Below, in pieces: positions 25,739 through 33,268 of a stretch of 36,775 bases of DNA (positions are counted from its first letter, which is position 1; the number at the start of each line of letters is the position of its first letter). The stretch is from the NCBI GenBank assembly GCA_964511405.1, contig CAZEFK010000049.1, forward strand, positions 1 through 36,775, in the 5' to 3' direction. The stretch comes from CAZEFK01 sp964511405. GTDB taxonomy: Bacteria > Pseudomonadota > Alphaproteobacteria > Elsterales > Elsteraceae. The notes beneath the pieces are model-generated. The model was not told the DNA's origin, ran no database searches, and worked only from the letters and a program-made list of their open reading frames with translations. Made by a program: the position numbers and the translations under genes.

Positions 25739-26398
25739 ATGACCGATCCCACGCCCGTCGCCGCGGCTGCGCCGGTGCGGCGGCGCGGCCTGATGCTTGC
25801 GCTCTCGTCGCCGTCGGGCGCCGGCAAGACCACCATCGGCCGCGCGCTGCTGGCGCGTGAGCCCGAGCTGGCAATGTCGGTGTCGGTGACCACTCGGGCG
25901 CGGCGCCCGGCTGAGATCGACGGGCGCGACTACCATTTCATCGACCGCGCGCGGTTCGACCAGATGGTGGCCGACGGCCTGCTGCTGGAGCATGCGCCGG
26001 TGTTCGGCAATTTCTACGGCACCCCGCGCGCCGCGGTGGAGGCGGCGCTCCAGGCCGGCCAGGACGTGCTGTTCGACATCGAGTGGCAGGGCGTGCGCCA
26101 GGTCGCCGCCATCGCCCGCGCCGACCTGGTCTCGGTGTTCATCCTGCCGCCGTCCTATGACGAGCTGCATCGCCGGCTGCGATCGCGCGGCCAGGACAGC
26201 CCCGAGGTGGTGGCGGGCCGGATGGCCAAGGCGGCCGACGAAATGCGGCATTATGTCGAATATGACTATATCGTCATCAACGAGGACATCGACGCCAGTG
26301 TGGCCAAGGTGGCCGCGATCCTGACCGCCGAACGGCAGCGCCGCACCCGGCTGGTCGGCCTGGACGCCTTCGCCAGCGACCTGATCCGGGCGGGTTAG
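25739..26398 (+). CDS. gmk: Guanylate kinase
   Basis: A 219-residue nucleotide kinase that phosphorylates GMP to GDP. The P-loop SSPSGAGKTT lies at residues 23-32. The GMP-binding stretch MSVSVTTRARRPAEIDGRDY is intact, followed by YGTPRAAVEAAL and DIEWQGVRQV. The length is normal with a short N-terminal extension. GAGG lies upstream of the ATG. It is co-transcribed with yicC and ends in a 4-bp convergent overlap with rsmA. Confidence 0.97.
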   Translation: MTDPTPVAAAAPVRRRGLMLALSSPSGAGKTTIGRALLAREPELAMSVSVTTRARRPAEIDGRDYHFIDRARFDQMVADGLLLEHAPVFGNFYGTPRAAVEAALQAGQDVLFDIEWQGVRQVAAIARADLVSVFILPPSYDELHRRLRSRGQDSPEVVAGRMAKAADEMRHYVEYDYIVINEDIDASVAKVAAILTAERQRRTRLVGLDAFASDLIRAG

Positions 26399-27264
26399 TC
26401 CCGTCGCCGGCGGGCGACGGCGGCGGTCAGCCGGGCGAAGCCGTCGATGTCCACGGTCTCGGCGCGGGCCGAATCCGCGAGTCCGGCCTCGGCCAGCACG
26501 GCCTGAACGTCCACGCCCAGGGCCTTGAGGCTGGAGCGCAGCATTTTGCGGCGCTGGCCGAAGGCGGCGGCCGTCACGGCGGCCAGGCGCGACAGGTCGG
26601 CCGAGGCCGGATGCGGGCGCGGCGTCAGCCGCACGACGGTGGACACCACCTTCGGCGGCGGCGTGAAGGCGCGGGCGCCGATGTCGAACAGCGGCGCCAC
26701 CTCGGCGACGGTCTGCGCCAGCACGCTCAGCCGGCCGTAGGCGTCGGTGCCGGGCCGCGCGGCGAGACGGTCGCCGACCTCCTTCTGGAACATCAAGGTC
26801 AGCGACTCGAAGTCGGGCATCCGCTGCAGCCAGCCGACCACCAGGGCGGTGCCGACATTGTAGGGCAGGTTGGCGACGATCCGGCGCGGCGGCGGCGCCA
26901 GGGCCACGGGATCGAGCGCCAGGGCGTCGCCCTGGACCAGGGTCAGGCGGTCGCCTGAAGCGGCCGCCAAATCGCCGAGGGCGGCAAGGCAGCGGGGATC
27001 CTTCTCGATCGCCACCACCCGCGCGCCCTGGGCCAGCAGCGCCCGGGTCAGCCCGCCCGGGCCGGGTCCGACCTCGATCGTGGTGCCGTGGCCGAGGTCT
27101 CCGGCGGCGCGGGCGATGCGGGCCGTCAGGTTGAGGTCGAGCAGGAAATGCTGGCCGAACCGCTTGTCGGCCCGCAGGTCGAAGCGGGCGATGACGTCCT
27201 TCAGCGGCGGCAACCCGGCGACCGCGGCCGCGATCGGGTCGTCGGCCGCCGGCGGCGCGGTCAA
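26395..27264 (-). CDS. rsmA: 16S rRNA (adenine1518-N6/adenine1519-N6)-dimethyltransferase
   Basis: A 289-residue KsgA/RsmA enzyme, which dimethylates two adjacent adenines near the 3' end of 16S rRNA during 30S maturation. GQHFLLD lies at residues 37-43. SAM motif I is IEVGPGPGGLT (E64 onward), and the catalytic NLPYN motif is at 132-136. The C-terminal helical domain contains FGQRRKMLRSSLK. The start appears to be TTG at 27264, in a TTGA overlap with the surA stop; no in-frame ATG or GTG gives a sensible protein. pdxA, which often separates surA and ksgA in proteobacteria, is absent. Confidence 0.95.
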   Translation of the reverse strand: MTAPPAADDPIAAAVAGLPPLKDVIARFDLRADKRFGQHFLLDLNLTARIARAAGDLGHGTTIEVGPGPGGLTRALLAQGARVVAIEKDPRCLAALGDLAAASGDRLTLVQGDALALDPVALAPPPRRIVANLPYNVGTALVVGWLQRMPDFESLTLMFQKEVGDRLAARPGTDAYGRLSVLAQTVAEVAPLFDIGARAFTPPPKVVSTVVRLTPRPHPASADLSRLAAVTAAAFGQRRKMLRSSLKALGVDVQAVLAEAGLADSARAETVDIDGFARLTAAVARRRRD

Positions 27265-28556
27265 CTCTGGCTCGACCGGATGTCGATGAAGGCGGCGAGG
27301 CGCAGGTCGCGCAGCATGCGGCGGGCCGCGGCATCGAAATGCTGGGCCAGCAGCTGGCGCCGGATCTCGGTGCGGCTCGGCAGGTTGGCGCCCGATTCGG
27401 TACGGTCGCAGACCATGACCATGCTGACGGCGCCGTTCTCGACGTGAGGGGCCTGGGCCTTGCCCACCGGCAGGCTGACCGCCGCCTGCTGCAGCGCCGG
27501 CGCCAGCTCGGCCAGGGCGAACTTGCCGAGGTCGGTCACCTCGGCGCCGTCAACCTTGCGCGCCAGCTGGTCGAAGGCCGGGCAGCCAGTGGCGGCCTGG
27601 GCGATCTCCTGAGCCTGGGCCATGCGGGCGTCGATCGCCTCCTTGGTGGCGCCCGAGGCGACCGGCAGCACGGCCCGATGCAGCATCACGGTCGACTGCG
27701 CCAAATCCGGTCCCGCGACCTCGCGGCGGTCGCGCAGCACGATCAGGTGGATGCCGGTCAGCGTGCGGATCGGCCCGGCCAGCTGGCCGGGCTGCATATG
27801 CTCAAGCGCCCGGTCGATGGCCGGGTCGAGCTGCCCGGGCAGGACCCAGCCGATGTCGCCGCCCGCGCTGGCCGAGGCGCTCTGGGAATATTGGCGGGCG
27901 AGGGCCGGGAACGGATCGCCGGCGCGCATCCGCTCGACCAGCCGGTCGGCGGTGGCCCGGGCATCGGCCTCGGCGGCCGGCGTGTCCGCCGGCAGGAAGA
28001 TCTCGCCCAGCAGATATTGCGGCTTGCCGACCTGGGCGCGGATGTCGGCCAGCTCCTGGTCGATCTCCTCCTCGCTGATCGCCAGCTGGCCGCGCATCTT
28101 GAACTGCACGGCCTTCTCCCAGGCGATGCGGGCCCTGACCTGGGCGACCAGGGCGGCGCGCGGGACACCCGCCTGGCTCAGCACCGTGTCGACGCCGCCG
28201 GCCGGCAGCTTGTTGTCTTGCTCGATGCGGCTGATCGCGCTGTCGATGTCGTCCTCGGTCGCCGCCACGCCGTCGGCCTTCGCCTCCTGCTGCTCCAGCT
28301 GCTCGTCGACCAGCATGCGCAGCGCCTGCGGCTGCAGGCGGCGGAGAATGTCGTCCGGGACCTGCGCCTGGCCGCTGGACAGAACGATCAGCCGGACCCG
28401 GTTGATGACGTCGAGCTGCGAGATGACGTCGTCATTGACCACGGCGGCGATGCGCTGCTCCTGCGCTTGGGCCAGGGGCGGCCGGGCGACGGCGACGGAC
28501 AGGACCATCGCCAGGAACAGCCAGACCGGCAGGGACGAACGCGACAGCAGGGGCAT
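27261..28556 (-). CDS. surA: Peptidyl-prolyl isomerase / outer-membrane chaperone SurA
   Basis: A 431-residue periplasmic chaperone. The N-terminal signal segment is in LPVWLFLAMVLSVAVA, with likely cleavage after AQA before QEQRIAAVVNDDVIS. A SurA N-domain follows (NDDVISQLDVINRVRLIVLS). One clear parvulin domain lies at about residues 175-280 (ARQYSQSASASAGGDIGWV, GIHLIVLRDRREV); a second, more degenerate one appears at about 290-395. It escorts beta-barrel proteins, classically including LptD, to the outer membrane. Here it is the first gene of its unit: upstream is a 210-bp divergent spacer to pepA rather than lptD. It overlaps rsmA by 4 bp. Confidence 0.95.
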   Translation of the reverse strand: MPLLSRSSLPVWLFLAMVLSVAVARPPLAQAQEQRIAAVVNDDVISQLDVINRVRLIVLSSGQAQVPDDILRRLQPQALRMLVDEQLEQQEAKADGVAATEDDIDSAISRIEQDNKLPAGGVDTVLSQAGVPRAALVAQVRARIAWEKAVQFKMRGQLAISEEEIDQELADIRAQVGKPQYLLGEIFLPADTPAAEADARATADRLVERMRAGDPFPALARQYSQSASASAGGDIGWVLPGQLDPAIDRALEHMQPGQLAGPIRTLTGIHLIVLRDRREVAGPDLAQSTVMLHRAVLPVASGATKEAIDARMAQAQEIAQAATGCPAFDQLARKVDGAEVTDLGKFALAELAPALQQAAVSLPVGKAQAPHVENGAVSMVMVCDRTESGANLPSRTEIRRQLLAQHFDAAARRMLRDLRLAAFIDIRSSQS

Positions 28557-28766
28557 GGGATGGGGCCAGGAGAATGGGGCACGGGATCATTCCGCGCGGA
28601 CTGGCCGCGCGGACTGTCAGCGCTTATACCATGCTCGGGCGGTGCGGCGTCCATGGCGGGATGCCGGCGGGCGGCTTTCGCTTGCGTGCCGCCGGGGGTC
28701 GGCTAAAACGGGCAGGGCGACGCGATGGGCGCCTTCGCCCGCTTCTGGCTGCCAGGATTCCCGAGT

Positions 28767-30254
28767 ATGAAGATCGCATTTACCGAGCCGGAGTTCGAAC
28801 GCGACGGCGCGCTGGTCGTCACCTGCTTCGAAGGGCGGGCGCTCGGGGCGTCGGCCCGTCAACTGGACGAGCGGCTGCACGGCGCCTTGGCCCGCGCCCT
28901 GGCCGGGTCGCGGGCGACCGGCAAGCTGGGCGAGATGGTCGACGTGGTGGCGCCGGCCGGGCTGCCCGCCAGCCGCGTGCTGCTGGTCGGCCTGGGCAAG
29001 CCCGACGAGCTGACCGAGGCCAAGGCCGAGGGCCTGGGCGGCGGGGTGGCCGCCTATCTGTCCGGCCAGGCCGACACCCAGGCCGCGATCATGGTCGACC
29101 CGGGGACCGCCGTGGCCGAAGGTGCCCTGGCTGCGCGCCTGGCGCTGGGCGCGCGGCTGCGGACCTACCGGTTCGACAAATACCGCACCACCCAGAAGAA
29201 GGAAGACAAGCCGGTCCTGGACAAGCTGGCGTTCATGCTGGCCGGGCCCGGCGCCGCCAAGAAGGCGTTTGCGCCGCTGGAGAAGGTGGCAGCCGGCGTG
29301 ACCTTCGCCCGCGACCTGGTGACCGAGCCCGCGGCCACGATCTACCCCGAAAGCCTGGCCGACCGGTGCAAGGCGCTGGAGTCGCTGGGCGTCACGGTCG
29401 AGATCCTGGGCCTGAAGGACATGCGCAAGCTGGGCATGGGCTCGCTCCTGGGCGTGGCCCAGGGCTCGGAGCGCGAGCCGCGGCTGGTGGTGATGCAGTG
29501 GAAGCGCGGCAAGAACCCCGACGCGGCCCCGATCGCCTTCATCGGCAAGGGCGTCACCTTCGACAGCGGCGGCCTGTCGCTGAAGCCGGCCAAGTCGATG
29601 GAGGAGATGAAGTGGGACATGGCCGGCTCGGCCGCGGTGATCGGCGGCATGATGGCGCTGGCCGGCCGCGAGGCCCGGGTCAACGCCGTCGGCGTGGTCG
29701 GTCTGGTCGAGAACCTGCCGTCGGGCTCGGCGATCAAGCCGGGTGACGTGCTGACCTCGATGTCGGGCCAGACCATCGAGGTGCTCAACACCGACGCCGA
29801 GGGCCGGCTGGTCCTGGCCGATGCGGTGTGGTACGCGCAGGACCGCTTCAAGCCGTCGGCGATGGTCGACTTCGCCACGCTCACCGGCGCGATCATCACG
29901 GCGCTGGGGCATGAGCAGGCCGGGCTGTTCGCCAACAATGACGAGCTGGCGCAGCGCATCACCGCGTCGGGCGCCGCGGTCGGCGAGCCGGTGTGGCGCA
30001 TGCCCATGGGCGACGCCTACGACAAGCAGATCAATTCCGATATCGCCGACATGAAGAACATCGGCGACGGCACCGCCGGCAGCATCATCGGCGCCCAGTT
30101 CATCCAGCGCTTCGCGAACCAGGTGCCGTGGGCCCACGTCGACATCGCCGGCATGGCCTGGGGCCGCAAGGACCAGCCGACCACGCCCAAGGGCGCCACC
30201 GGCTACGGCGTCCGGCTGATCGACCAGCTGGTGCGCGCCTACTACGAGGGCTGA
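28767..30254 (+). CDS. pepA: Leucyl aminopeptidase (M17)
   Basis: A 495-residue cytosolic metallo-aminopeptidase. All di-metal ligands are in place: K261 and D266 in GKGVTFDSGG, D284 in MKWDMAGS, D343 and E345 in the family signature NTDAEGRL. The catalytic R347 and K273 are also present. The N-terminal domain is normal in length. The start at 28767 (MKIAFTEPEF) matches family N-termini; an in-frame ATG at 28725 is less likely. It is followed 16 bp later by holC, the usual partner. The E. coli homologue also binds DNA, which cannot be judged here. Confidence 0.97.
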   Translation: MKIAFTEPEFERDGALVVTCFEGRALGASARQLDERLHGALARALAGSRATGKLGEMVDVVAPAGLPASRVLLVGLGKPDELTEAKAEGLGGGVAAYLSGQADTQAAIMVDPGTAVAEGALAARLALGARLRTYRFDKYRTTQKKEDKPVLDKLAFMLAGPGAAKKAFAPLEKVAAGVTFARDLVTEPAATIYPESLADRCKALESLGVTVEILGLKDMRKLGMGSLLGVAQGSEREPRLVVMQWKRGKNPDAAPIAFIGKGVTFDSGGLSLKPAKSMEEMKWDMAGSAAVIGGMMALAGREARVNAVGVVGLVENLPSGSAIKPGDVLTSMSGQTIEVLNTDAEGRLVLADAVWYAQDRFKPSAMVDFATLTGAIITALGHEQAGLFANNDELAQRITASGAAVGEPVWRMPMGDAYDKQINSDIADMKNIGDGTAGSIIGAQFIQRFANQVPWAHVDIAGMAWGRKDQPTTPKGATGYGVRLIDQLVRAYYEG

Positions 30255-30270
30255 GGCGCCGCGGGAGGGG

Positions 30271-30735
30271 ATGGCGGAGGTCAGCTTCTATCATCTGGTC
30301 CGCTCGTCCCTGGAGGCGGTGCTCCCCCGCCTCTTGGAGCGGGTGCGCGGCCTCGGCCTCAGGGCGGTGGTGGTCGCCGCCACGCCGGAGCGCGTCGAGA
30401 GCCTGAACGACGCGCTGTGGCGCTATGACCAAGACAGCTTCCTGGCGCATGGCTCGGCCGCCGACGGCCATGCCGCCGACCAGCCGATCTGGCTGACCCA
30501 TGTCGACGAGAACCCCAACGGCGCCGAGGCGCTGGTGCTGCTGGAGGGCATGGAAGTGGCGCGGCCCGAGCGCTACCAGCGCGTGATCGAGATCTTCGAC
30601 GGCCGCGACGAGGCCGCGGTGGCGGCGGCGCGCCAACGCTACCGGCAGGCCCTGGACGCTGGCCACAGCCTGAAATACTTCCGCCAGACGGCGACCGGCT
30701 GGGAGCTTGCGGCGTCGCGCGAGGCCCCGCTATAA
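30271..30735 (+). CDS. holC: DNA polymerase III subunit chi
   Basis: A 154-residue chi subunit, which links the clamp loader to single-stranded-DNA-binding protein. The start MAEVSFYHLVRSSLEAVLPR and internal VESLNDALWRYDQDSFLAHG followed by QPIWLTHVDENPNGAEALVL are characteristic. AEALVLLEGMEV and a C-terminal YFRQTATGWEL complete the pattern. GGGAGGGG directly precedes the ATG. It lies in the conserved pepA-holC arrangement and runs toward ndk, 46 bp downstream. Confidence 0.94.
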   Translation: MAEVSFYHLVRSSLEAVLPRLLERVRGLGLRAVVVAATPERVESLNDALWRYDQDSFLAHGSAADGHAADQPIWLTHVDENPNGAEALVLLEGMEVARPERYQRVIEIFDGRDEAAVAAARQRYRQALDAGHSLKYFRQTATGWELAASREAPL

Positions 30736-30781
30736 CCCGCGCGCTTCGGCGGTCCCCCGATCGCCCCTACGGAGATAGTCT

Positions 30782-31204
30782 ATGGCCATCGAGCGGACGC
30801 TCTCGATCCTCAAACCCGACGCCACCCGCCGCAACCTGACCGGCGCGATCAATTCCCGCTTCGAGCAGGCCGGCCTGCGCATCGTCGCGCAGAAGCGGCT
30901 GCAGCTCAGCATTGCCCAGGCGCAGCAGTTCTACGCCGTGCACAAGGCGCGGCCGTTCTTCAACGACCTGGTCCAGTTCATGGTGTCCGGGCCGGTCGTG
31001 GTGCAGGTGCTGGAAGGCGACGACGCCATCGCCCGCAACCGCGAGATCATGGGGGCGACCAACCCGGCCAACGCCGCCGCCGGCACCATCCGCAAGGACT
31101 TCGCCGAGTCGATCGAGGCCAACTCGGTCCACGGCTCGGACTCGCCGGAGACCGCGGCCGTCGAGATCGCCTACTTCTTCAGCGGCCTCGAGCTGGTCGG
31201 CTGA
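30782..31204 (+). CDS. ndk: Nucleoside diphosphate kinase
   Basis: A 140-residue enzyme that transfers the gamma phosphate between nucleoside tri- and diphosphates. The N-terminus RTLSILKPDATRRN and the active-site histidine H117 in NSVHGSDSPE are intact, and the length is the bacterial standard. The ATG at 30782 is preceded by GGAGATAGTCT. A strong hairpin follows 18 bp after the stop. Confidence 0.97.
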   Translation: MAIERTLSILKPDATRRNLTGAINSRFEQAGLRIVAQKRLQLSIAQAQQFYAVHKARPFFNDLVQFMVSGPVVVQVLEGDDAIARNREIMGATNPANAAAGTIRKDFAESIEANSVHGSDSPETAAVEIAYFFSGLELVG

Positions 31205-31222
31205 GCCGTCCAGTCTTTCGTT

Positions 31223-31255
31223 CAGGCCCTCTGCCGCACCGCGGCAGAGGGCCTG
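31223..31255. terminator. Strong hairpin between ndk and the convergent oxidase-subunit gene
   Basis: CAGGCCCTCTGCCGC (31223-31237) and GCGGCAGAGGGCCTG (31241-31255) form a perfect 15-bp stem with a 3-base loop. It lies between the ndk stop (31204) and the stop of the convergent small gene (31263), so it can serve both. No long T-run follows in either direction, which is common in GC-rich genomes. Confidence 0.75.
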
Positions 31256-31262
31256 GTTCGGG

Positions 31263-31388
31263 CTACAGCAGGAACAGCGCCATCGCGACCAGCAGCACGG
31301 CGGTGCCGGCGATCCCGATGGTGACCAGCCGCATGAAGCCGCGGAAGACATCCTGATGGTGACGCAGGTTGGCGGGTTCCATGGACAT
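31263..31388 (-). CDS. aa3-type cytochrome c oxidase subunit IV (small alphaproteobacterial type)
   Basis: A 41-residue peptide starting MSMEPANLRHHQDVFRGFMR, followed by one membrane span (LVTIGIAGTAVLLVAMALFL). The pattern of a short polar head, a Phe-x-Gly-Phe turn and a single C-terminal helix ending in ALFLL matches the tiny subunit IV of alphaproteobacterial aa3 oxidases (COX4_pro_2 family). In known structures this is a single helix at the edge of the complex. The ATG at 31388 has GAGGA upstream. The other oxidase genes are not in the window. It is short enough to be missed by automatic annotation. Confidence 0.8.
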   Translation of the reverse strand: MSMEPANLRHHQDVFRGFMRLVTIGIAGTAVLLVAMALFLL

Positions 31389-31441
31389 GGGGTCCTCGGC
31401 GATGAACGACGGGGCCTTTTAGCCTATGCCGGAGGACCGGG

Positions 31442-32068
31442 CTACCCGCTCGTCGCCTCAGGCAACAGGACTCCCGGGCTGCCCTGCAGTCGCACCCGGT
31501 TGCCGATGACCACGGCGCGCCCCTCGGCCACCAGCCGGACCGCGAGCGGATAGGCCCGGTGCTCGGCCGCCAGCACGCGGTCGGCCAAGCGCTCGGGGTC
31601 GTCGCCGTCGGCGACCGGCACCACGGCCTGCAGGATGATCGGTCCGTCGTCCATCTCGGTCCGCACGAAATGGACGGTGCAGCCGGTGACCCGGGCCCCC
31701 GACTCGAGCACCCGGGCATGGGTGTCCAGGCCCTTGAACGCCGGCAACAGCGACGGATGGATGTTGACCAGGCGGTCGCGCCAGGCCTCGACGAAGCCCG
31801 GCGTCAGCAGGCGCATGAAGCCGGCCAGGCACACGAACTCGATCGCGGCGGCGCGCAGCGCCGCATCGAGCGCGGCATCGAAGGCAGCGCGATCGGAAAA
31901 GCGCTTGGGCTCGATCACCTGGGTCGGCACGCCGGCGGCCGCGGCACGGGCCAGGCCGGCGGCATCGGCCCGGTTGGACAGGACCAGCGTGACCTCGGCC
32001 GGGTAGGCGGGATCGGCGGCGGCGTCGAGCAGCGCCTGGAGGTTCGAGCCGCGCCCGGAGATCAGCAC
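31442..32068 (-). CDS. purN: Phosphoribosylglycinamide formyltransferase
   Basis: About 208 residues. PurN transfers a formyl group from 10-formyl-THF to GAR in purine synthesis. Catalytic residues are visible: N102 and H104 in VNIHPSLLPAFKG and D140 in EMDDGPII, each four less than in the E. coli enzyme. The GTG start at 32068 therefore removes about four residues of the first strand. Reading in frame upstream restores a normal N-terminus, SPSRPARRRLAVLISGRG, but the only candidate start for it is CTG at 32104; no ATG, GTG or TTG exists before the upstream stop. purM, which commonly precedes purN in alphaproteobacteria, is absent. The function call is secure; the start is not. Confidence 0.93.
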   Translation of the reverse strand: MLISGRGSNLQALLDAAADPAYPAEVTLVLSNRADAAGLARAAAAGVPTQVIEPKRFSDRAAFDAALDAALRAAAIEFVCLAGFMRLLTPGFVEAWRDRLVNIHPSLLPAFKGLDTHARVLESGARVTGCTVHFVRTEMDDGPIILQAVVPVADGDDPERLADRVLAAEHRAYPLAVRLVAEGRAVVIGNRVRLQGSPGVLLPEATSG

Positions 32069-32193
32069 GGCCAGCCGCCGGCGGGCGGGGCGGGATGGTG
32101 ACAGGGTTCCAGATCCTGCGTTATAGCTGCCCGGGCGGATCGCCGGGGCACAGCCTTCCCTGACGATCCTTCAGAACTCCGGGGACGTTGACA

Positions 32194-33264
32194 ATGGCTT
32201 TCGCGCTGCGCCGGGTCGTTCGCCTGGGCCTGGGAGCGGTGCTGCTGGCGTTTGCCGCCGCTCGCGGCATGGCGGCCCCGCCGCTCGATCCCTACACGGT
32301 CACGGATGTCGCGGTCGAGGCCGCGCAGCGCGATGCCGCGCTTGCCGATGCCCAGCGCAAGGCGCTGCGGCAGATCGTCGAGCGCATGGCCGGCCCGGCC
32401 GAGGCGGCCAAGCTGCACGCGGGCGACCAGGACGTTCAGCAGGTGGTGCGGTCGCTGGAGGTGCAGCAGGAGAAGATCGCGCCGGGCCGCTATGCGGCGA
32501 CGGTCGCGGTCAGCTTCACGCCCGGCGCGCTCCGGCGCCTGCTGCAGCAGAACAACATCGCGTTCGTCGAGATGGCGGCGCAGCCGATCCTGGTGGTGCC
32601 CGCCTGGGTGCCCGGCACCGGTCCGGCGCCGGCCTGGACCGACGATACGCCCTGGCGGCGCGCCTGGGCGGCGCGGCCCGCGCGGCCGGGGCCGCTGTCC
32701 TATCTTCTGGCGTCGGCGCCGGCCGCTGCCTCCACGCCGCCGGCCCCGGCCCCCGGTCCGGATGACGCGGCAGGGCTGTTGGCGCTGGCGCGGTCGCAGG
32801 GCGCAGGGCGCGTGCTGGTGGCGACGGCCACGCCGCAGGGCGGGGCGATCCACGTCACCGGACAGTTCGTCAACGAGGGCCGCCCGCCGCTCGACCTGGT
32901 GCAGCCGCCGATCGCCGGCGGCCCGGACGCGACCCTGGCGGCGGCGGCCGACCGCCTGGCCGCCGCCATCGAGGAGCAGTGGCGCAGCGAGGCGGCGGTG
33001 CCGCCCGACAGTGCCGGCAGCGGCCGGCTGGAGGTGCGGGTGCCGCTGCAGAGCTTCGAGGATTGGCTGGCGGTGCGCCGCGGCCTGTCCAACCTGGCGG
33101 CGGTGCCGGCGGTGATCCTGCACAGTCTGGACCGGCACGAGGCCCAACTCGGCCTCGATTATCGCGGCGACCCGGCCCAGCTCAAGACGCTGCTGGCCCA
33201 ACGCGACCTCAGCCTGGAACAGAGCGGCGACAGTTGGATCCTGCGCCGGGGCGCAGCCCCCTAA
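32194..33264 (+). CDS. DUF2066 domain-containing exported protein
   Basis: A 356-residue protein with an N-terminal signal segment (LRRVVRLGLGAVLLAFAAAR, cleavage probably near GMA-APP). A DUF2066 body follows, including YTVTDVAVEAAQRDAALADA and FTPGALRRLLQQNNIAFVEM. The middle (about 145-190) is Pro/Ala-rich and probably disordered. The C-terminus SFEDWLAVRRGLSNLAAV may form a small ferredoxin-like fold. Function unknown. It sits in the recurrent alphaproteobacterial order DUF2066 - AI-2E permease - hdaA and diverges from purN, where it more often diverges from purM. Confidence 0.88.
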   Translation: MAFALRRVVRLGLGAVLLAFAAARGMAAPPLDPYTVTDVAVEAAQRDAALADAQRKALRQIVERMAGPAEAAKLHAGDQDVQQVVRSLEVQQEKIAPGRYAATVAVSFTPGALRRLLQQNNIAFVEMAAQPILVVPAWVPGTGPAPAWTDDTPWRRAWAARPARPGPLSYLLASAPAAASTPPAPAPGPDDAAGLLALARSQGAGRVLVATATPQGGAIHVTGQFVNEGRPPLDLVQPPIAGGPDATLAAAADRLAAAIEEQWRSEAAVPPDSAGSGRLEVRVPLQSFEDWLAVRRGLSNLAAVPAVILHSLDRHEAQLGLDYRGDPAQLKTLLAQRDLSLEQSGDSWILRRGAAP

Positions 33265-33268
33265 CCCC

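Noticed and set aside
24806..27334. 842-codon open frame on the minus strand across yicC, gmk and rsmA
   Set aside because: It overlaps three recognised genes, has no domain signal and its composition is Arg/Ala/Gly shadow. High GC removes stop codons in unused frames.
28574..28766. Open frame in the surA-pepA spacer running into pepA DNA
   Set aside because: No ribosome site or recognisable content, and it continues as an out-of-frame shadow within pepA; the spacer is better read as a divergent promoter region.
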